A DNA stretch of 36,870 nucleotides. Source: Acidimicrobiia bacterium (GTDB lineage Bacteria; Actinomycetota; Acidimicrobiia; Spongiisociales; ZC4RG35). The stretch lies in assembly GCA_009837815.1 (NCBI GenBank), contig VXSV01000076.1, forward strand, positions 29,350 through 66,219. Reading direction: 5' to 3'. Shown here piece by piece: positions 9,374 to 17,261 of this stretch. The notes below the pieces were generated by a model that worked only from the letters and a program-made list of their open reading frames with translations, made no database searches and was not told the DNA's origin. Position numbers and translations under genes: made by a program. The first letter of the stretch is position 1. Each line of letters starts with the position of its first letter.

Positions 9374-9434
9374 ACCGGAAGGCTAGTGAGGTGCTTTTTG
9401 ACTAACTTCCCGACGTCTTTAGCCTTGGGGGTCA

Positions 9435-9827
9435 GTGGCAAGAATCGCCCGCTTCCCCCTGGTTCGCCTCGTCTATTTCATCCTGGGGCTGATCTGTCTT
9501 GGGTTCGTGTTCCTAAGTTGGCTGCCGGGCATCCCCACCGCCGACTTCGTGGTCCTGGCGCTGTTCTTCTTCGCCAGGTCTTCCCGGCGTTTCGAGATGT
9601 GGCTCCGCAACCATCCCGTGTTCGGGAAGATCATCAAGAGCTACCGGGGGGGCCTCACCGTCCGGGCGAAGGCGATCGCGCTGGTGGGCATCACGCTTTC
9701 GATCGGTGTCTCCGCGGTCCTCCTTACCGGCGACACCACCCTCCGGGTGATCCTGGTGGCCGTGGCGGCGGTGGCCTGGTGGTACGTTCTGACCCGCCCC
9801 ACCAAACCGCTTCGAGTCGGCGCCTGA
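9435..9827 (+). CDS. DUF454 (YbaN-like) membrane protein
   Basis: 'VYFILGLICLGFVFLSWLPGIPTADFVVLALFFFARSSRRFEMWLRNHPVFGKII' is characteristic of DUF454; GTG start. Confidence 0.85.
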   Translation: MARIARFPLVRLVYFILGLICLGFVFLSWLPGIPTADFVVLALFFFARSSRRFEMWLRNHPVFGKIIKSYRGGLTVRAKAIALVGITLSIGVSAVLLTGDTTLRVILVAVAAVAWWYVLTRPTKPLRVGA

Positions 9828-10715
9828 TCACAGGCCCCGTCCCGAGACGGGAGCCCCGATCACCTCCGACGCAATCCTCTCCGCCGTCTCGTACTGTCCG
9901 GGACCGGGCTGAGTGATGGTGAACTCATTCGCGCCGGCCTCGGCGTATCGCCCCACCACCTCAGTGAAGGCCCCGTGGCTCGACCAGATGTCGGGAAGGC
10001 CCTGAGGGGCGGTGGTGAAGGCCTCGATGTGGACGGATCGGCTTATCTCGGTGGGGTCTCTGCCAATCCGATCGCATTCGGCGTCCAGGATCCGGTTCCG
10101 CTCGCCTATCTCCTCCACCGTCCCGAATGAGTTCCAGCGGTCACCAAACCGCGCACAGATGCGAAGCATCCGGCGACCGTGGGCAGCCACCGTGAACGGT
10201 GGGCGGGGCCGCTGCACGGGACGGGGACGGAGCCGGGCCTCCGACAACTCATAATGCCGACCATGATGGGAAACCGGCTCCCCCCGCAGCAAGCGGTCGA
10301 TGATCACCATCGCCTCGGAGAACCGGTCCACCCGCACCCCCGGCTCAAAGAGGGGGATCCCGAACCGGCGGTGCTCCTCCTCGAACCACCCGCAACCGAT
10401 TCCCACTTCCAGGCGGCCCTCGGAGATGTGGTCGACAGTGATGGCCTGCTGCGCCAGTAGCGCCGGATGCCGGAGGACGTTGCTGCTCACCAGGGTTCCC
10501 ACCCGGATACGGGACGTCTCGGCGGCCAGGGCGGCCAGCAGGGTCCACCCCTCGAAGAGAGGAGCGGTCGGATCGAGGGAGCGGAGGAGATGGTCGCAGT
10601 GCCAGAGACTGTCGAACCCCAACTCCTCGAAGTACCGCCACTTCTCGGCCAGGACCGGGTAGGGATCCGACTGCACCACGGTGACCCCGAACCTCAGTCC
10701 TTCCATCACTCCCAA
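9828..10715 (-). CDS. LLM class F420-dependent oxidoreductase (paralog 1)
   Basis: 'RFGVTVVQSDPYPVLAEKWRYFEELGFDSLWHCDHLL', 'ALAAETSRIRVGTLVSSNVLRHPALLAQQAITVDHISEGRLEVGIGCGWFEEEH' typical of luciferase-like F420 enzymes. Confidence 0.93.
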   Translation of the reverse strand: MGVMEGLRFGVTVVQSDPYPVLAEKWRYFEELGFDSLWHCDHLLRSLDPTAPLFEGWTLLAALAAETSRIRVGTLVSSNVLRHPALLAQQAITVDHISEGRLEVGIGCGWFEEEHRRFGIPLFEPGVRVDRFSEAMVIIDRLLRGEPVSHHGRHYELSEARLRPRPVQRPRPPFTVAAHGRRMLRICARFGDRWNSFGTVEEIGERNRILDAECDRIGRDPTEISRSVHIEAFTTAPQGLPDIWSSHGAFTEVVGRYAEAGANEFTITQPGPGQYETAERIASEVIGAPVSGRGL

Positions 10716-10776
10716 GCCTCCGATGGGGTCAATCCGGGCGGCCGCGCGGCGCTCCGGACGGTGGGATCAGGGAACC

Positions 10777-11649
10777 TCAGAGAACCTCCGAGGCGATCCG
10801 TTCGGCCGTCCGGTACTGCTCGGGCCGGGGTTGGTCGATTATGAACTCCTCCACTCCCGCTTCCCGGTAGGCGCCCGCCACCTCACAGAAGGCGTCGACG
10901 CTCGACCACGGGTTCGGAAAGCCCCCCGCTACCAGTTTGGGGACCGACACCCGCATAGAGCGGAGTATCTCTTTCGGATCGCGCCCTATCTTGTCGCAGG
11001 CCTCGTCGAGGAGCCGGTTCCGCTCGGCCATCTCCTCTGGCGTGCCGCTGGAGTTCCACCGGTCGGCGTAGCGGGCGCAGATCCGGATCATCCGGGGCTG
11101 GTGGGCCGCCAGGGTGAGGGGCGGGCGGGGCAACTGCACCGGGTAGGGGCGAAGCTTGGCCTCCGACAGCTGGTAGTGGTCCCCTTGGTAAGAGACCGTC
11201 TCGCCCCGGAGGAGCGGCTCGATGATCTCCATCGCCTCGGAGAAGCGGTCCACCCGCTCCCCGGGCTCGAAGAGGGGGATCCCGAACCGCTCATGTTCCT
11301 CCTCGAACCACCCGCAGCCGACCCCCACCTCCACGCGCCCCTGCGAAACATGGTCGACCGTGATCGCCTCCTGGGCCAGGAGGGCGGGATGGCGGAGCAC
11401 ATTGCTGCTCACCAGCACCCCCAAGCGAATCCGTGAGGTCTCGGCCGCCAGGGCGGAGAGAATGGTCCATCCCTCATAGAGGGGAACCGTCGAATCGCCG
11501 GTGAACAGAAGGTGGTCGCAGTGCCAGACGCTCTCGAACCCCAACTCCTCGAAGTACCGCCATTTCCGCACCAACACCGGGTACGGCTCGTACTGCATAG
11601 CGGAAATCCCGACTCTGAAACCTCTCATCACACCATCAACTCCACCCAA
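10777..11649 (-). CDS. LLM class F420-dependent oxidoreductase (paralog 2)
   Basis: Same motifs as paralog 1 throughout its length. Confidence 0.93.
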   Translation of the reverse strand: MGGVDGVMRGFRVGISAMQYEPYPVLVRKWRYFEELGFESVWHCDHLLFTGDSTVPLYEGWTILSALAAETSRIRLGVLVSSNVLRHPALLAQEAITVDHVSQGRVEVGVGCGWFEEEHERFGIPLFEPGERVDRFSEAMEIIEPLLRGETVSYQGDHYQLSEAKLRPYPVQLPRPPLTLAAHQPRMIRICARYADRWNSSGTPEEMAERNRLLDEACDKIGRDPKEILRSMRVSVPKLVAGGFPNPWSSVDAFCEVAGAYREAGVEEFIIDQPRPEQYRTAERIASEVL

Positions 11650-11674
11650 TCATGGGCGCCTTACCGCTCGGCCC

Positions 11675-11730
11675 CGGAAACCGAGAGGCGATCCCCTCGA
11701 CTGTCCCGTACCGGCCGGGGTGGGCTGCTT
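11675..11730 (-). pseudogene. Decayed 3' end of an additional LLM-oxidoreductase paralog
   Basis: Reverse strand CAGCCCACCCCGGCCGGTACGGGACAGTCGAGGGGATCGCCTC aligns with the C-terminal coding segment of paralog 2 (CAGCCCCGGCCCGAGCAGTACCGGACGGCCGAACGGATCGCCTC) with an apparent 1-nt deletion; it lies between paralogs 2 and 3. Confidence 0.55.
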
Positions 11731-11765
11731 TCTCCTCGCATGCCTGCCCGGCGGGCGGTGGCCCC

Positions 11766-12629
11766 TCAACGGCTCTGCTCGATGACCTGGGAGGCGATCC
11801 GCTCGACCATCTTGTACTGATCGGGCCGGGGCTCCACGAACAGGAACTCTTTCACCCCCGCCTCGGCGTACCGCCCCACCACCTCGGAGAAGGCTTCGGG
11901 GCTCGACCACATGTCGGGCAGGCCCTGGGGCGCCAGGGTGGAGTTCCCACCCAGATAGGAGCGGACAATCTCTGCCGGGTTTCTGCCGATCCGCCGACAT
12001 GCCTCGTCGACCAGTCGGTTGCGTCGGGCCAAGTCCTCCACCGTCCCGGTGGAATTCCAGGAATCGGCGTAGCGGGCGCAGATCCCCAGCATGCGGGGCT
12101 TGTGCCCGGCCAGCATGAAGGGCGGGCGGGGCGACTGGACGGGACGGGGGCGGAGCCGGGCCTCCGACAACTGGTAGTGGTCGCCCTCATAGGAGACGGT
12201 CTCCCCGCGCATCAGTGGGTCGATGATCTCCATCGCCTCGGAGAAGCGGTCCACCCGCTCCCTGGGTTCGTACAGAGGGATGTTGAACCACTCATGCTCC
12301 AACTCGTACCACCCCGCGCCCACCCCGAAGTCCAACCTTCCTTCGGAGATGTGATCGAGGGTGATGGCCTGCTGGGCGAGGAGCGCGGGGTGCCGGAAGG
12401 TGTTGCTGCTGACCAGCACCCCCACCCTGATCCGGGAGGTCTCGGCGGCCAGGGCGGCCAACACTGTCCATCCCTCGAAAAAGGGCTTGTCGGGATGGCC
12501 GGGGTTGTGAAAGTGGTCACAGGGCCAGATGCTGTCGAAGCCCAGTTCCTCGAAGTACCGCCAGTTGTCCAAAAGCACCTGGTACGGCTTCCACTGAGGG
12601 GTGTAAATGCCGAACCTCAATCCCTTCAC
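11766..12629 (-). CDS. LLM class F420-dependent oxidoreductase (paralog 3)
   Basis: Same family motifs ('LDHISEGRLDFGVGAGWYELEHEWFNIPLYEPRERVDRFSEAMEII'). Confidence 0.93.
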   Translation of the reverse strand: MKGLRFGIYTPQWKPYQVLLDNWRYFEELGFDSIWPCDHFHNPGHPDKPFFEGWTVLAALAAETSRIRVGVLVSSNTFRHPALLAQQAITLDHISEGRLDFGVGAGWYELEHEWFNIPLYEPRERVDRFSEAMEIIDPLMRGETVSYEGDHYQLSEARLRPRPVQSPRPPFMLAGHKPRMLGICARYADSWNSTGTVEDLARRNRLVDEACRRIGRNPAEIVRSYLGGNSTLAPQGLPDMWSSPEAFSEVVGRYAEAGVKEFLFVEPRPDQYKMVERIASQVIEQSR

Positions 12630-12736
12630 AACGCCAAGACCTCGACTCTCATCTGCTAGCGACTGTCAGAGACTCAAACATAACACGGGCAGGCGCCCGA
12701 CGTCCCGCAAAGGTCGGTCGACAAAACACCGGCCGG

Positions 12737-13645
12737 TCAGCAACGGGGCTCGATCACCTCCGAGGCGATCTTCTCGGCCATCTTGAGCTGCTCGGGGCGG
12801 GGCTGGTCCATGATGAACTCGTTTACGCCCGCCTCGGCGTAGCGCCCCACCACTTCACAAAACGCGTCGAGGCTCGACCAGGCGTCGGGCAGACCCTGGG
12901 CGGCCATGTTGGACGCCCACCCGTAGAAGGAGCGGATTATCTCGGTCGGGTCCCTCCCGATCCTCTCGCAGGCCTCGTCCAGTGCCCGGTTGCGCTCGGC
13001 CATCTCCGCCACCGTCCCGAAGGAGTTCCACCGGTCGGCGTAACGGGCGCAGATGGCCAGCATGCGGGGGCGGTGGGCGCCCAGGGTGAGCGGCGGGCGG
13101 GGAGACTGGACCGGACCCGGGCGGAGCCGGGCGCCCCGGAGTTGGTAGTACTCACCGTCGAAGGTGACCTCCTGGCCGCGGAGGAGGGAGTCGATGATCT
13201 CCACGGCCTCCGAGAAGCTCCGCACGAGCGTCGGCGGGTCGCCGAAGGGGATCCCGAACCGGTCGTGCTCCTCCACGAACCATCCGGCGCCCAAGCCGAG
13301 TTCCAGGCGGCCTTCGGAGATGTGGTCGATGGTGAGGGCCTCATGCGCCAGGAGGGCCGGGTGGCGGAAGGTGTTGCTGCCCACCAGGACCCCCACCCTG
13401 ATCCGGGAGGTCACGGTGGCCAGCGCGGCCAGGAGAGTCCACCCCTCGAAGTATGGATCCGACGGATTGGAGGGTCGGAGGAAGTGGTCGCAGTCCCAGA
13501 TGCTGTCGAAACCCAGTTCCTCGAAGTACCGCCACCGCTCCGCCAGGACCGGATACGGCTCGGCCTGATCGGTGCAGATCCCGTAGAGGATCCTCCCCTC
13601 CGCCATTACGTCACCGACAGCGCCATCCCCGGAGAGCTTACCCAA
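12737..13645 (-). CDS. LLM class F420-dependent oxidoreductase (paralog 4)
   Basis: Same family motifs ('IDHISEGRLELGLGAGWFVEEHDRFGIPF'). Confidence 0.93.
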   Translation of the reverse strand: MGKLSGDGAVGDVMAEGRILYGICTDQAEPYPVLAERWRYFEELGFDSIWDCDHFLRPSNPSDPYFEGWTLLAALATVTSRIRVGVLVGSNTFRHPALLAHEALTIDHISEGRLELGLGAGWFVEEHDRFGIPFGDPPTLVRSFSEAVEIIDSLLRGQEVTFDGEYYQLRGARLRPGPVQSPRPPLTLGAHRPRMLAICARYADRWNSFGTVAEMAERNRALDEACERIGRDPTEIIRSFYGWASNMAAQGLPDAWSSLDAFCEVVGRYAEAGVNEFIMDQPRPEQLKMAEKIASEVIEPRC

Positions 13646-13656
13646 GCGGGTTGTAG

Positions 13657-13854
13657 TCAGATATTGGCCGACAGCACCACGAGAGCTATCACACCGGCGA
13701 TGCCGAAGATGACATAGACCACTCGCGAGGCCACGTTGGTGTCGCCGAACTTTCCCGCGGTGGTGATGGCCGCCACCAGGTCGAGACCGAACAAGCCGAT
13801 CAAGCCCCAGTTGATGGCGCCGATCGCCGCCACCACAATCGCCAGACCCTCCAT
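13657..13854 (-). CDS. DUF378 domain membrane protein
   Basis: 65 aa from internal ATG 13854 behind AAGGAAGGAG: MEGLAIVVAAIGAINWGLIGLFGLDLVAAI... typical DUF378. Confidence 0.82.
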   Translation of the reverse strand: MEGLAIVVAAIGAINWGLIGLFGLDLVAAITTAGKFGDTNVASRVVYVIFGIAGVIALVVLSANI

Positions 13855-14016
13855 CAACAACTCCTTCCTTGCTTCCAGGAGCCGTTCGGCCCCTGAACCA
13901 AAGCTAGTCCCACCGCTCAAGCGCTGCCTTGCGACCCCGGGCTTCGCCTTTCGATTGCGTCTCGGCGTCGGGGTCGTTACCGGGTGACCATGTGCGGAGA
14001 CCATCATTAAGGAACC

Positions 14017-15870
14017 ATGGGAGACCAACCCCCAACCGCCGGGCGCTCACTCCGCAGCCTGATCCTGTTCGGCGTCTCCGGTCCCCCGCCGCCCGACCAG
14101 GCCGAGGACGGGGCCTTCCTGGGCGACCTGGCTTCCCGGGGCATCCGGTCCTATGAACTCTCCTTCGTGAAGGGATTCCCATGGAAGGAGACCCGGTGCG
14201 CTCAGTTCGGCGCCGAGGCCTCGGCGAGGGGCTTTCGGCTGTCGGTCCACGCTCCCTACTTCGCAGTGCTGACCACCGAGGAGCCCGACAAGTCCCGGAT
14301 GTGTCTCTCCGCACTGGAGCACACCATGAAGCTGGGGCGTGAACTGGGGGCGCCCCTGGTGGTCGCCCACCCCGGTCATCTGAGGGGACGGGCCCCCGGC
14401 CAGGTGATGGACCTGATTAGGCGCCGCTTGGACGCCCTGGCTACCAAGGTGGCCGACCTGGGCGTGGGCCTGGGGCTCGAGACCGCCGGACGCCAGGGGG
14501 CCTTCGGGACGCTGGGCGACATCGCTCTCCTGGCCGCCGAGTTTCCCTTTGTCAGGCCGGTGATCGACTGGGCTCACCTGCACGCCCTCTCGGGAGGAGG
14601 ACTGGTGGACGCCGAGCGGTTCAAAACGGTGCTGTCCTTTCTGCGAGACTCCTTTCCGGCCTGGATGCTGTCTCCCCTCCACACTCACTTCACCGACAAC
14701 CGGTTCGGACCTTCAGGCGAGATCAGCCATGTTCCCTACGGCGAGGGAACGCTTCGCGCCGAGCCGCTGGTGGAAGCTGCTTACGAGTCGGGCATCTCCA
14801 TGGTGGTGATCTCCGAGGCCCGGGAGTGGGAGAGCCACTTGGCCATCGGACGGGAAGTCGCCACCACGGTCCGCCGCCTCGAACAGGTTCGGGAGAGGGG
14901 CGGCCCCAGGGCCGCCTCGGGGATGGTGTCCTTTCCCGACCCCGTGCCGGTGGTCCCCATAGAGGATCGCCACCGGCCCCGGGAGGCATCCCTCCCCATT
15001 CGCCTCTCCAACCTGGCAAAGCCCTTCTTTTCCGAGGGTTACACCAAGGGGGACCTGATCAGCTACTACGCCTCGGTGGCAGGGACGCTTCTCCCCCACC
15101 TCCGGGATCGGCCCCTGTCCATGTCCCGCTACCCCGACGGGATCGAGGGACCGTCCTTCTATGAAAAGCGGGCCCCCGGGCATCAGCCCGGTTGGATGAG
15201 AAAGCTCCCGGTGGATTCCCACTCCATGGGCGGGGAAATCGAGTTTCTCTGCGCGGATCATCCCGAGTCGCTGATGTGGTTCGCAAACATGGGCTGTGTG
15301 GAGACCCACCCCTTCCACTCCCGCTATCCCGACCTCGACCGTCCCGACTGGGCGGTGTTCGACTTCGACCCGGCCCCCGGCGCGTCGTGGTCGCAGGTGG
15401 TGGCGGGAGTCAGGCTGTGCGGGGTGGCGCTGGAGCGGCTCGGTCTGCGGTCCTACCCCAAGCTGTCGGGAAGCCGCGGCATGCACGTGTACGTGCCGCT
15501 CCGTCCGGTGCACAGCTATGGGAGGGTGCGGAGATTCGTGGAAGCGGTTGCCCGGCTGCTGGAGGCAGCCAACCCCGAGGACCTGACACTGGCCTGGGAT
15601 AAGCCGAAGCGATCCGGGAAGGTGTTCATCGACTACAACCGCAACGCTTTCGGCCAGACCGTCTCCTCGGTCTATTCGGTCCGCCCCCTCCCCCAAGCGC
15701 CCGTCTCGGTACCCCTCCTGTGGGAAGAGGTGGGCCGATACCGCAACGGCGACATCCACATCGGCAACCTGTGGGACCGCCTGTCCCGCTACGGCGACCT
15801 GTTCCTGGGAGTGCTGGCCGGGGACCAGACCCTCGACTCGGCCGAGGAGTCCCTGGACATCCCCTCCTGA
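14017..15870 (+). CDS. Fusion: endonuclease IV-like TIM barrel + LigD-type primase-polymerase domain
   Basis: 617 aa continuous ORF. N-half: 'LSVHAPYFAVL', 'LVVAHPGHL', 'GLGLETAGRQGAFG', 'PVIDWAHLHAL', 'LHTHFTDNRF', 'YGEG', 'VVISEAR' correspond to endonuclease IV metal-ligand motifs. C-half: 'GYTKGDLISYYASVAGTLLPHLRDRPLSMSRYPDGIEGPSFYEKRAPGHQPGWM', 'WAVFDFDPAPG', 'SGSRGMHVYVPL', 'GKVFIDYNRNAFGQTVSSVYSVRP' are LigD PolDom motifs. Confidence 0.9.
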   Translation: MGDQPPTAGRSLRSLILFGVSGPPPPDQAEDGAFLGDLASRGIRSYELSFVKGFPWKETRCAQFGAEASARGFRLSVHAPYFAVLTTEEPDKSRMCLSALEHTMKLGRELGAPLVVAHPGHLRGRAPGQVMDLIRRRLDALATKVADLGVGLGLETAGRQGAFGTLGDIALLAAEFPFVRPVIDWAHLHALSGGGLVDAERFKTVLSFLRDSFPAWMLSPLHTHFTDNRFGPSGEISHVPYGEGTLRAEPLVEAAYESGISMVVISEAREWESHLAIGREVATTVRRLEQVRERGGPRAASGMVSFPDPVPVVPIEDRHRPREASLPIRLSNLAKPFFSEGYTKGDLISYYASVAGTLLPHLRDRPLSMSRYPDGIEGPSFYEKRAPGHQPGWMRKLPVDSHSMGGEIEFLCADHPESLMWFANMGCVETHPFHSRYPDLDRPDWAVFDFDPAPGASWSQVVAGVRLCGVALERLGLRSYPKLSGSRGMHVYVPLRPVHSYGRVRRFVEAVARLLEAANPEDLTLAWDKPKRSGKVFIDYNRNAFGQTVSSVYSVRPLPQAPVSVPLLWEEVGRYRNGDIHIGNLWDRLSRYGDLFLGVLAGDQTLDSAEESLDIPS

Positions 15871-15881
15871 AAGCCCCGGAG

Positions 15882-15907
15882 CCCGCCGGCGAGGTAGGTC
15901 CGGCGGG
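15882..15907 (+). terminator. Perfect 8-bp hairpin between the repair fusion and the HisA-like gene
   Basis: CCCGCCGG-cgaggtaggt-CCGGCGGG; no U-tract follows, so it may be an attenuator or RNA-stability element rather than a true intrinsic terminator. Confidence 0.35.
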
Positions 15908-15920
15908 TATCCTCTCACCC

Positions 15921-17051
15921 ATGGACGTCTACGGACGCATCAACATTCTGGGGGGCAGGTCGGTCCGCCTCCCCGCCTTGGACGTGACCGAGGCGATCAT
16001 CCTGGACAACGACCCTCTGAGCCGCGCCAAGATGTGGGCCGGCCAGGGCGCCGACTTTCTGCACGTGGTGGACCTGAACGCCGCCGCGCTGGGCGACTAC
16101 CAGAACCGCGACCTCATAGACCGGATCGTGGCGGAACTGGACACGCCGGTGCAGGTGGCGGGAGGCGTCCGCTCCCCCATCGAGGCGGCGCGGCTGATCC
16201 GCAACGGCGCCTGGAGGGTGGTGATGGGCACCGCCGCCATCGAGGAGCAGATCATGATCTGGGACCTGTGCCGGGAGTATCCGGACAAGATCGCCGTCTC
16301 CCTGGACGTCCGTCCCGACCAGGAGATAGTGACTCAGGGATTCTCGGAGAGAAGCGGCCGCTACCTCGAGGAAGTGCTGTTGGAGATGTCGTCGGCAGGA
16401 GTTGCCGCCTTCCTGGTGGCCGAAGCCGGACGCGACTCCCTCACCCAACCGCTCGACCTGGACATCTACGCCGAATGCCTGGAATTGGTGCCCGAGCCGG
16501 TGATAGTGGCCGGTGGGGTGGGGTCGGTGGAGGACCTACGCGCTCTTTCCCGACTGTCGGTCTCGGGCCGCAAGCTGGGGGGAGTGATCGTGGGAAGGGA
16601 GGTCACCCATGGCCGGTTCAGCCTCCAGCAGGCCAAGCAGACCGTGACGGCCGGTGAGGAAGCGCCGCCGCTCGCCCCCCGGGGAGGGATGAGCATGGTC
16701 CTCCGAGTGGACGATCTCGAGAAGATGTCCGCCTTCTACTCCAAGATTCTCGATCTCAGCGAAGTAGTCGCCCCGGCGGTGGCGACCCGCGGCTATGCGT
16801 GGATGGAAATCGGCGGGGGGGCCTACCTCATACTCCGAAAGAGGCGGGAAGGCGAGCCGCCATCGGCAGGAACCGCCGAGATCGTGCTGTGGACCGAAGA
16901 CACGAAACAGTGGGCGGACTACCTGGTCGGCCAGGGCTTGACGGTGATGAACACCTCTTCTGCCGAAACCGGATTGCCGGTCGACCTGACCGGGGTCGTC
17001 GACCCCGAGGGCAACACCGTCTGGGTGAGCAGGCGGCCCCAGACATCGTAG
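15921..17051 (+). CDS. HisA/HisF-related TIM-barrel protein fused to C-terminal VOC (glyoxalase-like) domain
   Basis: 376 aa from ATG 15921. 'ADFLHVVDLNAA', 'VQVAGGVRSPIEAARLI', 'VIVAGGVGSVEDLRALS', 'GVIVGREVTHGRFSLQQA' are HisA-like; 'MSMVLRVDDLEKMSAFYSKILDLSEV...VDPEGNTVWV' is VOC-like. Confidence 0.87.
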   Translation: MDVYGRINILGGRSVRLPALDVTEAIILDNDPLSRAKMWAGQGADFLHVVDLNAAALGDYQNRDLIDRIVAELDTPVQVAGGVRSPIEAARLIRNGAWRVVMGTAAIEEQIMIWDLCREYPDKIAVSLDVRPDQEIVTQGFSERSGRYLEEVLLEMSSAGVAAFLVAEAGRDSLTQPLDLDIYAECLELVPEPVIVAGGVGSVEDLRALSRLSVSGRKLGGVIVGREVTHGRFSLQQAKQTVTAGEEAPPLAPRGGMSMVLRVDDLEKMSAFYSKILDLSEVVAPAVATRGYAWMEIGGGAYLILRKRREGEPPSAGTAEIVLWTEDTKQWADYLVGQGLTVMNTSSAETGLPVDLTGVVDPEGNTVWVSRRPQTS

Positions 17052-17114
17052 GGCGCCCGCCGGGATCCGGATCCCGCGGCGAACTCCCCCAAGGAGTGGC
17101 CGGTCCGAGCGGAA

Positions 17115-17142
17115 TTGAGGCTGAGTGGGCCCGGACTAAACT
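17115..17142 (+). promoter_or_regulatory. Candidate sigma70-type promoter for riboswitch-metX transcript
   Basis: TTGAGG (17115-17120), 16-nt spacer, TAAACT (17137-17142), just upstream of the SAM aptamer. Confidence 0.4.
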
Positions 17143-17165
17143 GGGTCCCGTGGCGTCACCAGACG

Positions 17166-17248
17166 CTCATCCGGAGCGGTGGAGGGACAGGCCCGAAGAA
17201 ACCGCGGCAACCGGTCGCAAGGCACGGTGCCAACGCCTGACCGATGAG
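17166..17248 (+). ncRNA. SAM-I (S-box) riboswitch aptamer
   Basis: CTCATC...GCGGTGGAGGGACAGGCCCGAAGAAACCGCGGCAACCGGTCGCAAGGCACGGTGCCAACGCCTGACCGATGAG: S-box conserved blocks GGUGGAGGGAC-GGCCC, GCAACC, GGUGCCAA; P1 CUCAUC/GAUGAG; upstream of a methionine-pathway gene. Confidence 0.93.
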
Positions 17249-17261
17249 TAAAGGAGAGTCG

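Noticed and set aside
14713-15918. 401-aa antisense ORF over the repair fusion
   Set aside because: Same GC third-position artefact; the plus strand has clear domain motifs.
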